Below are positions 40,649 through 48,578 of a stretch of DNA of 64,000 nucleotides, in pieces. Within the stretch, counting starts at the first letter, position 1. Each line of letters starts with the position of its first letter. The translations under genes were made by a program, and so were the position numbers. Below the pieces are notes generated by a model, which had not been told where the DNA came from, made no database searches, and saw only the letters and a list, made by a program, of their open reading frames with translations. Origin of the DNA: Streptomyces sp. CB02400 (GTDB taxonomy: Bacteria; Actinomycetota; Actinomycetes; Streptomycetales; Streptomycetaceae); assembly GCF_001905725.1 (NCBI RefSeq), contig NZ_LIWB01000009.1, positions 124,001-188,000 on the forward strand. The letters run 5' to 3'.

Positions 40649-43539
40649 CGCAGTCCCCCTCGCAGCTCGACCAGCTCCGCCAGCTCGGCGTCGGTCAGTT
40701 CGGTGAGTGCCGCCTCGCCGGAGCCGAGCACCGCGTCGGCCAGCTCACGCTTGCGCTCCAGCAGCCCGGCGATGCGGTCCTCGATAGTCCCCTCGGCGAT
40801 GATGCGGTGCACCTGCACCGGCCGGGTCTGGCCGATGCGGTACGCGCGGTCCGTCGCCTGCGCCTCGACTGCGGGGTTCCACCAGCGGTCGTAGTGCACG
40901 ACGTGCTCCGCGCGGGTGAGGTTCAGCCCCGTGCCCGCCGCCTTCAGCGACAGCAGGAAGACCGGGACCTCGCCGTCCTGGAAACGGCGCACCATCGCCT
41001 CACGCTCGGCGACCGGCGTGCCGCCGTGCAGGAACTGCGTCGGCACGCCCCGCGCGGCGAGATGCCGTTCCAGCAGCCGCGCCATCCGCACGTACTGCGT
41101 GAACACCAGGACACCGGCCTGTTCGGTGAGAACGGTGTCGAGGAGTTCGTCCAGCAACTCCAGCTTCCCGGACCTCCCGGCGACCACCGGCCGCTCCTCC
41201 TTGAGGAACTGCGCCGGGTGGTTGCAGATCTGCTTCAGGCCGGTCAGCAGCTTCACGATCAGCCCGCGCCGCGCCATGCTGCCGGCGCCCGCGATCTCGG
41301 CCATCGCCTCGCGTACCACGGCCTCGTACAGCGCCGTCTGCTCCTGGGTGAGCGACACCGCGTGATCGGTCTCCGTCTTGGGCGGCAGCTCGGGCGCGAT
41401 CCCGGGGTCCGACTTGCGGCGGCGCAGCAGGAACGGCCGTACCAGACGGGCCAGCCGTTCCGCCGCGGCCGGATCCTGCCCGCCCTCGACGGCGTCCGCG
41501 TACCGCCGTCGGAAGGTGCCGAGCCGGCCCAGCAGGCCGGGAGTCGTCCAGTCCAGGATCGCCCACAGTTCCGACAGGTTGTTCTCCACCGGCGTGCCGG
41601 TGAGCGCCACGCGCGCGCGTGCGCCGATGGAACGCAGCTGACGGGCCGTCGAGGAGTACGGGTTCTTCACGTGCTGGGCCTCGTCGGTGACGACCATGCC
41701 CCAGGGGACCCCGGCGAGCCGGGAGGCGTCCAGCCGCATGGTGCCGTACGTGGTGAGCACGAACTCGCCGTCGGCCAGGTCGTCCAGCGTCCGCCGCGCG
41801 CCGTGGAAGCGGCGCACCGGGGTGCCGGGCGCGAACCGCTCGATCTCCCGCTGCCAGTTGCCCATCAGGGAGGTCGGGCAGACCACGAGCGTGGGGCCCG
41901 CGGACTCCGGGTCGGTCTGGCGGTGCAGGTGGAGGGCGATCAGGGTGATGGTCTTGCCGAGCCCCATGTCGTCGGCGAGACAGCAGCCCAGGCCCAGGGA
42001 GGTCGTCCGGGCCAGCCAGTTCAGGCCGCGTCGCTGGTAGTCCCGCAGCGTGGCGGCGAGCGCGGCGGGCTGCTCGACGGGCTCCTGCGCCTCGGGGTCC
42101 GCGAGCCGGTCCCGCAGGGCCGCCAGCCACCCGGTGGGCCGGACCTCGATCCGGCCGCCGTCGACCTCCACGGAGCCCGTCAGGGCCGCGCCGAGCGCGT
42201 CGACCGGCGTGATCTTGCGGTCCTGGCGCGCACGGGCCCGGGCCAGCTCCCGCGGGTCGATCAGGACCCACTGGTCGCGCAGCCGTACAAGGGGGCGGTT
42301 CGCCTCGGCCAGCCGGTCCAGTTCCTCGCGCGTGAGCCGCCGGTCGCCCAGGGCGAACCACCAGTCGAAGGCGAGCAGCGCGTCGGCGGACAGGAACGAC
42401 GGCCCGTCCGCGACCCCGGCCCTTCCGGGCCCCGGCTCGTCGTCGGCGGGACCGACCTCCGCGCGGGTGGTGAGTTCGCGGACCAGCTCCCTGGGCCAGT
42501 GCACGTCGACGCCCGCGCCGGCGAGCACCCGGCCGCCGTCGCCGAGGAGATCGGCGATCTCCTCCTCCGCGAGGTCCACCGCGTCCGGCACGGTCGCCGA
42601 CAGCAAGGGGGTGAGCGGCGCCCAGGCCCGCGCCGCGCGGCGGAGCGCGAGCAGGGCGTCCATCCGCGCGCGGGAGTCGAAGGCCGCGTCGAAGGCCCCG
42701 GCCCACACCTCGCCGGCGTCCGCGACGAGTGCGGGGTCGCTCACGCCGTGCATCTGGAGGACGGCCCGGAACGACACGTCCGCGGTGTCGGCCGCGTCCG
42801 TGAGCCCGCGCGCCTCGATCCGCAGCGACAGCCGTACGCCGGCGTCGTGGCCGGCGGCGATGTCGGCGGCCCAGGCCCGCAGTGCGGGCAGCCGTTGCGG
42901 CTCCGGTGCCGCGAAGGCGGCGGTGCCGGTCGCGAGGTGGGCGGCGGGGGAGCGGGGGAGGGTGTCGGCGACCGCGTCGAGGAAGGCGCGCAGCAGCCGT
43001 TCGGGATCGGGCAGCCGAGGCGGCCCGGTGCCGTCCAGCGGCGTCGCGTGCGCCTCCGGCGGCATCGCGGCGGCGAGCCGGCGGATCGCCTCGACGTTCT
43101 CCGCGTCCAGCGGGCCGACGCGCCAGGCGTCGTGGTCGGCGGGGGAGAGGCCGGGCAGCAGCAGACCGCGCGCCACCAGGTGCAGGGCGTGCACGGCGGC
43201 GGCGCCCCAGAACCGGGCGGCCCGGTGCCCCGCACCACCGGCCCGCGCACGTGTGAGGAACGGGAGCGCGTCGCGCACCGGCAGCACGGTGGCGGGCACA
43301 CGTACCGCCTCGATCCCGTCGTCGCCGGGCACCACGACGGTCAGGTCCTCGGCCGACGCCGTGCCCGCGTCCACGGCCGGCGGAGTCGAGCCGTCGGGGC
43401 GCCAGAACGCGACCCGGCCGGTGCGGGCGGGGTCACCCGGTACGAATACGGCCGGACAGCCGGCCAGTGCGGAGTGTGCGGAGTGTGCGGAGGAGGGTGC
43501 CGGGGGAGTCGTCTGCGCAGCGATGACAGGAGTCCTCAA
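40645..43539 (-). CDS. SNF2/HepA-family DNA-dependent ATPase (helicase-like)
   Basis: 964 residues. A long N-terminal region (about 1-480, including an SNF2-associated domain) is followed by the two RecA-like lobes: motif I LADDMGLGKT, motif II TDEAQHVKN (DEAQ rather than DEAH), TGTPVENN, and C-terminal VFTQYVRMARLLERHL and TDRAYRIGQTRPVQVH. It belongs to the bacterial SNF2 group partnered with SWIM proteins, likely translocating on double-stranded DNA. The only in-frame start upstream of the conserved region is TTG 43539, with a poor ribosome site; an internal GTG in DLTVVVPGDD would lose about 68 residues, so the true start is uncertain. A short CACTCCGCA repeat codes for SAHSAHSA near the N-terminus. 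Confidence 0.9.
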   Translation of the reverse strand: MRTPVIAAQTTPPAPSSAHSAHSALAGCPAVFVPGDPARTGRVAFWRPDGSTPPAVDAGTASAEDLTVVVPGDDGIEAVRVPATVLPVRDALPFLTRARAGGAGHRAARFWGAAAVHALHLVARGLLLPGLSPADHDAWRVGPLDAENVEAIRRLAAAMPPEAHATPLDGTGPPRLPDPERLLRAFLDAVADTLPRSPAAHLATGTAAFAAPEPQRLPALRAWAADIAAGHDAGVRLSLRIEARGLTDAADTADVSFRAVLQMHGVSDPALVADAGEVWAGAFDAAFDSRARMDALLALRRAARAWAPLTPLLSATVPDAVDLAEEEIADLLGDGGRVLAGAGVDVHWPRELVRELTTRAEVGPADDEPGPGRAGVADGPSFLSADALLAFDWWFALGDRRLTREELDRLAEANRPLVRLRDQWVLIDPRELARARARQDRKITPVDALGAALTGSVEVDGGRIEVRPTGWLAALRDRLADPEAQEPVEQPAALAATLRDYQRRGLNWLARTTSLGLGCCLADDMGLGKTITLIALHLHRQTDPESAGPTLVVCPTSLMGNWQREIERFAPGTPVRRFHGARRTLDDLADGEFVLTTYGTMRLDASRLAGVPWGMVVTDEAQHVKNPYSSTARQLRSIGARARVALTGTPVENNLSELWAILDWTTPGLLGRLGTFRRRYADAVEGGQDPAAAERLARLVRPFLLRRRKSDPGIAPELPPKTETDHAVSLTQEQTALYEAVVREAMAEIAGAGSMARRGLIVKLLTGLKQICNHPAQFLKEERPVVAGRSGKLELLDELLDTVLTEQAGVLVFTQYVRMARLLERHLAARGVPTQFLHGGTPVAEREAMVRRFQDGEVPVFLLSLKAAGTGLNLTRAEHVVHYDRWWNPAVEAQATDRAYRIGQTRPVQVHRIIAEGTIEDRIAGLLERKRELADAVLGSGEAALTELTDAELAELVELRGGLR

Positions 43540-43634
43540 ACTTGACTAGTGAAGCCGGAGTCGCCGAGGGTACAGCACGAGCGGCGCCGACCGGGTATGC
43601 CTGCGCTGTGAGCCGAGTCACCATGGAGGCGCTT

Positions 43635-43662
43635 CGTGGGCCTCCCGCCCGGGAGGCCCACG
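43635..43662. terminator. Perfect hairpin in the SNF2/small-protein divergent region
   Basis: Perfect 13-bp arms (43635-43647, 43650-43662) with a 2-base CC loop. It lies between divergent genes, where a terminator is not expected, so it could end a short antisense or leader transcript or be a protein-binding palindrome. The remaining sequence between 43540 and 43788 has no plausible gene. Confidence 0.5.
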
Positions 43663-43788
43663 ACGGGCTCTCGAAGACCTTAGGGGTCGCACCTCAGGGA
43701 CGTCTCAGGGTCGCGGTCCGGAACCGCCGCGGGCGCGGGCCCGTTTTCACGGCAGAGAGCGGCAGTGGCCGCGAAGGAGGCGACACTC

Positions 43789-43971
43789 ATGTCGAAGAAC
43801 GCCAAGATCGCCGCGGGGGGTGTGGCGGCCGGACTGATCCTGCTCATCTGGCTGCCCTGGTGGGCCGCCCTTCTGATAGTTCTAGGAGTCCCGGCCGCCG
43901 CGTACCTCGCCCTGGACCCCGCACAGCGGCGCAGGCTGCGCCGCGTCTCGCGCAAGGAGCTGGGCCGCTGA
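43789..43971 (+). CDS. Small membrane protein, unknown function
   Basis: 60 residues with one long or two short hydrophobic segments (IAAGGVAAGLILLIWLPWW and AALLIVLGVPAAAYLAL) and a basic tail (RRRLRRVSRKELGR) that should stay cytoplasmic. AAGGAGG lies before ATG 43789. It ends five bases from the convergent esterase stop. I do not recognise the family; it looks like the many short Streptomyces membrane proteins. Confidence 0.75.
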   Translation: MSKNAKIAAGGVAAGLILLIWLPWWAALLIVLGVPAAAYLALDPAQRRRLRRVSRKELGR

Positions 43972-43975
43972 GGCG

Positions 43976-45361
43976 CTACGGCGTCACCGCCTCACCGGAG
44001 CCCAGCGCGCAGGAGTCGACCACGTCGCCGTCCGCGGGCCTGCCGACCGTCCGGTCCGCGGGCGGCGCGACTCCGCGCTCCACCCATGCGACCAGGGCGT
44101 CGAACGCCGAGCGGTAGCAGGGCAGGATCGGCCGCAGCCGGTCCGGATGGGTGTCGTACAGCCCGTCGACGTGCGTCCCGCCCCGCACCGTGTAGTAGCG
44201 GTGCATCCGCCCGCGTCCGCTCGCCTCGACCATGCCGTCGTACACATCGGAGTCGACGGACTTGGGCAGCAGCGCGTCCAGATCGCCGTGCAGGGTGATC
44301 ATCGGCCGTCCGATCCGCCCGGTGAGCGCCACACGCTCCACGGCACGGTGCACGGACGCGGGGCGCGAGGCGTAGTCGTAGGCGGCGTCGGACGGGCACG
44401 GCGCGAGGATCTGCTCCGTCGTCGACCCGGCGGAGGGGCCGGGGCAGCCCGGGTCGTGGTCCGGATCGAACTCGGCGCGGTAGATCTTCTGCGTGAGCCC
44501 CCAGTAGGCCTTCTCGTGGTACGGCCACAGGAACTCGGAGCCGCGTGCGAAGCCCGCCGCGTACATGTCCTCGTCGGTGGCCCTGCCGTACGTCCGGGCC
44601 ACCGCCACCGGAAGGGAGAGCAGCGGGTGACGCCCCTCGGCGGCCCACAGGGTGCCCTCCCAGTCCACCCCGCCGTCGTACAGCTCCGGGTGGTTCTCCA
44701 GCTGCCAGCGGGTGAGGTAGCCGCCGTTGGAGACGCCGGTCACGTACGTGCGGCGCGGGGCGTGCCCGTAGCGCTGGGCCACCGCGCGCCGGGCGGCGCG
44801 GGTGAGCTGTGTGGTGCGCGCGTTCCACTCGGCGACCGCGTCACCGGGCCGTCTGCCGTCACGGTAGAAGTCGACGCCGCTGTTGCCCTTGTCGGTCGCC
44901 GCATAGGCGTAGCCCCGCGCCAGTACCTGGTCGGAGATCGCCTTGTCGGTCGCGTACTGCTTGCGGTTGCCGGGCGCCCCGGTGACGACCAGCCCGCCGT
45001 TCCAGCGGTCGGGCAGCCGGATCACGAACTGGGCGTCGTGCCGCCAGCCGTGGGTGTTGTTGAAGCGGGACGAGTCCGGGAAGTAGCCGTCGATCTGCAC
45101 CCCGGGCACGCCGGACGGCGACCGGGTGGCCTCGGCGGTCAGTCCCGCCTGGTCGGCCATGTCGGTGTACGGCGTACCGGCCAGCCCCGCCGTGGTCAGA
45201 TCGGTGAGACAGGCACTGCGCTGATGGGCGGCGCCCGGCACACGCACGCGTTCCTGGCGCGCGCAGTGACCGTCCCCGGCCGCGCCGGCCGGAGTCGGAG
45301 CGGTGAGGGCGGCCGCGGCGAGGACGGCGACGAGCAAGGGAACGCCACGGGAGGGGCGCAT
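43976..45361 (-). CDS. Secreted tannase/feruloyl-esterase- or 3HB-oligomer-hydrolase-like esterase
   Basis: 461 residues with a signal peptide (MRPSRGVPLLVAVLAAAALTAPTPAGA, cleavage near 28). The nucleophile elbow is GVSNGGYL (GxSxGG), the aspartate probably lies in TLHGDLDALLP and the histidine in VRGGTHVDGLYDTHPD, giving a complete alpha/beta-hydrolase triad. The long cysteine-containing lid region is like tannase/feruloyl esterases and like hydroxybutyrate-oligomer hydrolases; I cannot separate these by eye. It is extracellular, probably for plant-phenolic or polyester breakdown. GGAGG precedes ATG 45361. It is convergent with the small membrane gene. Confidence 0.8.
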   Translation of the reverse strand: MRPSRGVPLLVAVLAAAALTAPTPAGAAGDGHCARQERVRVPGAAHQRSACLTDLTTAGLAGTPYTDMADQAGLTAEATRSPSGVPGVQIDGYFPDSSRFNNTHGWRHDAQFVIRLPDRWNGGLVVTGAPGNRKQYATDKAISDQVLARGYAYAATDKGNSGVDFYRDGRRPGDAVAEWNARTTQLTRAARRAVAQRYGHAPRRTYVTGVSNGGYLTRWQLENHPELYDGGVDWEGTLWAAEGRHPLLSLPVAVARTYGRATDEDMYAAGFARGSEFLWPYHEKAYWGLTQKIYRAEFDPDHDPGCPGPSAGSTTEQILAPCPSDAAYDYASRPASVHRAVERVALTGRIGRPMITLHGDLDALLPKSVDSDVYDGMVEASGRGRMHRYYTVRGGTHVDGLYDTHPDRLRPILPCYRSAFDALVAWVERGVAPPADRTVGRPADGDVVDSCALGSGEAVTP

Positions 45362-45543
45362 GACGGCCTCCGAAAGGACGAGCAGCGGAAGGGGGACATG
45401 GGGTCGATCGCGGAACTGCCCCATGGTGAGGGCCCGCCCTCGCCGTCATCGATGGGTTGGCGCCCTATGGAACGGCGTCCACACGTGGGGTTTCAACACA
45501 CGCTAACGTCCATCGCTCCCGGTCCTTTCGAAGCCGCGTGTGC

Positions 45544-46416
45544 TCAGAGCGGCCGTACGGCCATCCGGTCGAGCGCTTCGAGCAGGCCCGGCAGCTCCGG
45601 GCCCCGGCCCACCGGCAGGACCTCGCCGGGTTCGTCGTCGAGCAGGACGAACGCGATGTCGTCGGTCCGGGCCACCAGCGACCAGCCGGGGCCGTCGGCG
45701 CGCAGGGTGCGCGCGCCACCCGGGGCGAAGGACGAGCGGACCCGGCCGAGCGGCGGCGGCGAGTCGACGTACGCGCGCGCCTCCGCCAGCACCCGCCGGA
45801 TCCCGCCGTGTCCCGGCTGCCCGTCCGTCCGGCCGCCCGCTTCTTCCGTCCGGCCGTCCTCCGCGGGCTCCTCGGCGTCGTCGGCCGCCCGGGCCGAGCC
45901 GCCCGGCGCCGGGAACGCCGCGTCGTCGACCTGCTCCCGCCAGACCGCCCACTGCAGCGCGATCTCGTCGGCACCCAGCCGGCGCTGGGCCGGTCCCCAG
46001 GCCCCGGCGTCCGGCGGGGCCAGCGGGGGCCCGTCCGCGGCGTCCGGGCCGGGATCGTGCGGCGCGGGCACGTTCGGCGCCGCGACGGCCACCGCGAGGG
46101 GCCAGCCGGGCAGTGCGGCGACGACCGTGCGCTCGTCCGGCGACAGATCGTGCTCCATCCCGCAGTCCCAGGACGCGATCGCGACGGCGACCAGCGAGAC
46201 GTCGTCGACGACGACGGTCCACCGGGCGCCCTCGCCGTCCTGGCCGAGCACCAGCCCGTACCCGTCGGCGAGGGGCGGAAGGCCGAGCGCCGCACACGCC
46301 TCCGGGTAGTCGTCGCCCAGCACGCTCGGGAACTTCGCCGGCGTCAGCAGCGCCGCCGTGAGCACATAGAGCGCGTCGTCCGCGGCGGCGACGGCTTCCT
46401 CGTCCGTCCCGGCCAT
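45544..46416 (-). CDS. Conserved hypothetical protein, function unknown
   Basis: 290 residues, acidic and rich in Ala, Gly, Pro and Asp. There are two ordered parts (about 10-100, ALYVLTAALLTPAKFPSVLGDDYPEACAALGLPPLADGYGLVLG; and 215-290, ARAYVDSPPPLGRVRSSFAPGG to LPGLLEALDRMAV) joined by a disordered Pro/Glu/Gly linker. There is no membrane segment or known motif. GGGGAGG lies just before ATG 46416. It is separated from the esterase by about 180 bp in which I see nothing. The last part could be a small alpha/beta domain binding a partner protein; no function is proposed. Confidence 0.65.
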   Translation of the reverse strand: MAGTDEEAVAAADDALYVLTAALLTPAKFPSVLGDDYPEACAALGLPPLADGYGLVLGQDGEGARWTVVVDDVSLVAVAIASWDCGMEHDLSPDERTVVAALPGWPLAVAVAAPNVPAPHDPGPDAADGPPLAPPDAGAWGPAQRRLGADEIALQWAVWREQVDDAAFPAPGGSARAADDAEEPAEDGRTEEAGGRTDGQPGHGGIRRVLAEARAYVDSPPPLGRVRSSFAPGGARTLRADGPGWSLVARTDDIAFVLLDDEPGEVLPVGRGPELPGLLEALDRMAVRPL

Positions 46417-46554
46417 CCCAGCCTCCCCATCGCTTCGTCCACCGGCGCGCACCCTATGCCGACCCCGAGCCGCTTGTCACGACCCCCGCGGCCATGCCCG
46501 GAGCTGCGGGTTTCCGGCCGGACAGGGCGAATCGACCACGCGTCGGCGGACGGT

Positions 46555-46851
46555 TCAGGCGGCCGGAAGACCCAGCAGCGCCCGCGCGACCGTCCCCGGA
46601 GACTCGTCCCGCTCCCGCGCGAGCGCGATCACCGCCCGGCACGCCAGCTCGTTCACCCCGAACGACAGCGCCTCCGGCGACACCCAGCCGGCCGCCTCGT
46701 CGATCCGGTCCTGGTCGTCCTCCGCGCAGGCCGAGACGTACGCCGCGGCGGCCTCGAACAGATTGTGCGGACGCTCCTCCCGCCCGGCCCGCTCCTCCGC
46801 GCGCCACCTGCCGATCACTCTGCTCCCGATCCCCCGAACCCTTCCCCACAT
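46555..46851 (-). CDS. Small helical protein, function unknown
   Basis: 98 residues, mainly helical, with an Arg-rich start (MWGRVRGIGSRVIGRWRAEERAGREER) and a core LFEAAAAYVSACAEDDQDRIDEAAGWVSPEALSF, then ELACRAVIALARERDESPGTVARALL. No membrane helix, no known motif. GGAAGGTGG ends five bases before ATG 46851; a GTG at 46872 would add seven residues. Neighbours are a hypothetical gene and a methyltransferase, which say little about its role. Confidence 0.65.
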   Translation of the reverse strand: MWGRVRGIGSRVIGRWRAEERAGREERPHNLFEAAAAYVSACAEDDQDRIDEAAGWVSPEALSFGVNELACRAVIALARERDESPGTVARALLGLPAA

Positions 46852-46989
46852 GCGGTCCACCTTCCCCGGCACGGTTGTCCTCGCTGACCGTTCATCTCCT
46901 GCTGCTCAACGTAGAGTTGCGGCTCCGACAGCAGAAGAGGGCAGCCCGGTGCGGGACTCGGACCGAGCGCCCGGCGCGTGGCCGGATGC

Positions 46990-47598
46990 TCAGTCCGCGC
47001 GGACGGCCAGCGCCAGGAAGCGCGTGTCCTCGTCGACATACGACGTCATGCGCCACCCCGAACGGGACAGCAGCGCGCGGAGATTCGGCTCCGCGCGGAG
47101 GTCGTCCGGAGTGAGCGTGCGGCCCTGCCGGGCGGCGAGCGCCGCCCGGCCGACCGGATGGAACAGCGCGAGCACGCCACCCGGCCGCACCACCCGCGCG
47201 ATCTCCCGGAGATTGCCGGCCGGGTCGGGCAGGTGGGCGATCAGGCCCGCCGCGAACACGGCGTCCAGCGCGGACGGGCGCAGCGGCAGCGCGGCGACGT
47301 CGGTCAGCAGCAGCGCCCCGTCGCGGTCCCGTCCGGCCCGTGCCGCCTCCCGCAGCATGGCCGGCGTCAGATCCGCGCCGAGGACCACGCCCGAGGGCCC
47401 CACGGCCGCACGCAGCGGTGGCAGGGCGCGCCCTGTGCCGCAGCCCGCGTCGAGCACCCGGTCCCCCTCGCGCAGCCCGAGCCCGGCGACCGCGGCGGCG
47501 TAGACCGGACCGTCGTCGGGGAAGCGGCGGTCCCAGCCGGCGGCACGCGCGGTGAAGAACTCCTGGACGTGTGTGTGGTCGTCGCTCATGCTCCGCAT
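46990..47598 (-). CDS. SAM-dependent class I methyltransferase
   Basis: 202 residues. The SAM-binding glycine motif is VLDAGCGTGRALPPL, with LGADLTPAMLREA (acidic residue for the ribose) and DAVFAAGLIAHLPDP (motif for catalysis and substrate) following; the layout is that of UbiE/Coq5-like small-molecule methyltransferases. No pathway genes are adjacent, so the substrate is unknown. ATG 47598 has GAGGG a few bases upstream; ATG 47589 is an alternative. It is divergent from the MHYT gene. Confidence 0.88.
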   Translation of the reverse strand: MRSMSDDHTHVQEFFTARAAGWDRRFPDDGPVYAAAVAGLGLREGDRVLDAGCGTGRALPPLRAAVGPSGVVLGADLTPAMLREAARAGRDRDGALLLTDVAALPLRPSALDAVFAAGLIAHLPDPAGNLREIARVVRPGGVLALFHPVGRAALAARQGRTLTPDDLRAEPNLRALLSRSGWRMTSYVDEDTRFLALAVRAD

Positions 47599-47739
47599 GA
47601 TCCCTCACCGGGACGGGCGACGCCCTTGTGCGCACGTTCGAGCGTGACGCGGTCGTTCCGGTGCACCGCTGCGTCATATTTCAGCCGCTTTCGAAACGCG
47701 TCCCCTTCGCGCGCCCGCGCCCCCTAGCGTCCCGGGGCC

Positions 47740-48513
47740 ATGGGACACCTGGACCACGCCGCCCTGGGGTGGCTCACCCCCGTGCTGTCGTACACGATGG
47801 CCTGCACCGGCGCCGCCCTCGGACTGCGCTGCACCGTCCGCGCGCTCGCCGCCACCGGCAGCGTGCGCCGCAACTGGCTGCTCACCGCCGCCTCGGCGAT
47901 CGGCACGGGTATCTGGACCATGCACTTCGTGGCCATGCTCGGATTCGCCGTCAGCGGCACCGACATCCGCTACGACGTGCCGCTCACCCTCGCCAGCCTG
48001 CTCGTCGCCATGGCCGTCGTCTGCGCCGGCGTGTTCGCCGTCGGCCACGGCCGCGACCGGGTCCGGGCGCTGCTGCTCGGCGGGCTCACCACCGGTCTCG
48101 GCGTCGCCAGCATGCACTACCTGGGCATGGCGGCGGTGCGGCTGCACGGCGAGGTGAGCTACGACCCGGTGCTCGTCGGCCTCTCCGTCCTCATCGCCGT
48201 CGTCGCGGCCACGGCGGCCCTGTGGGCGGCGCTCAACATCCAGTCGCCCGTCGCGGTCACCCTCGCCTCCCTGATCATGGGTGCCGCGGTCAGCAGCATG
48301 CACTACACGGGGATGTTCGCGGTGAGCGTGCGTGTCACGCCCTCCGGCGAACCCCTGCCCGGCGCCACGGCGATGCAGTTCATCTTCCCGCTCGCCGTCG
48401 GACTCGGGTCCTACCTCTTCATCACCTCGGCCTTCGTGGCGCTGTCGCCGACGGCCGGGGAGCGCGAGGCGTCCGCCTCGGCCCAGCGCCCGGCCGGGCA
48501 CACCGCCCGCTGA
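47740..48513 (+). CDS. MHYT-domain integral membrane sensor protein
   Basis: 257 residues with seven membrane helices. The repeated MHYT signature appears three times: TMHFVAM, SMHYLGMAA and SMHYTGM. MHYT domains are proposed to bind copper and sense oxygen, CO or NO. Unlike many relatives, no GGDEF/EAL or kinase domain is fused. Instead an atypical histidine kinase gene starts 65 bp downstream on the same strand, so this could be a separate sensory subunit for the conservon that follows. There is no strong Shine-Dalgarno before ATG 47740. Confidence 0.88.
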   Translation: MGHLDHAALGWLTPVLSYTMACTGAALGLRCTVRALAATGSVRRNWLLTAASAIGTGIWTMHFVAMLGFAVSGTDIRYDVPLTLASLLVAMAVVCAGVFAVGHGRDRVRALLLGGLTTGLGVASMHYLGMAAVRLHGEVSYDPVLVGLSVLIAVVAATAALWAALNIQSPVAVTLASLIMGAAVSSMHYTGMFAVSVRVTPSGEPLPGATAMQFIFPLAVGLGSYLFITSAFVALSPTAGEREASASAQRPAGHTAR

Positions 48514-48578
48514 CCGCGCCCCGCGGTGCCGACGACCGTTCCGGCCCGCCCCACGCACCACTCCCGAGCGAGGAGTCC

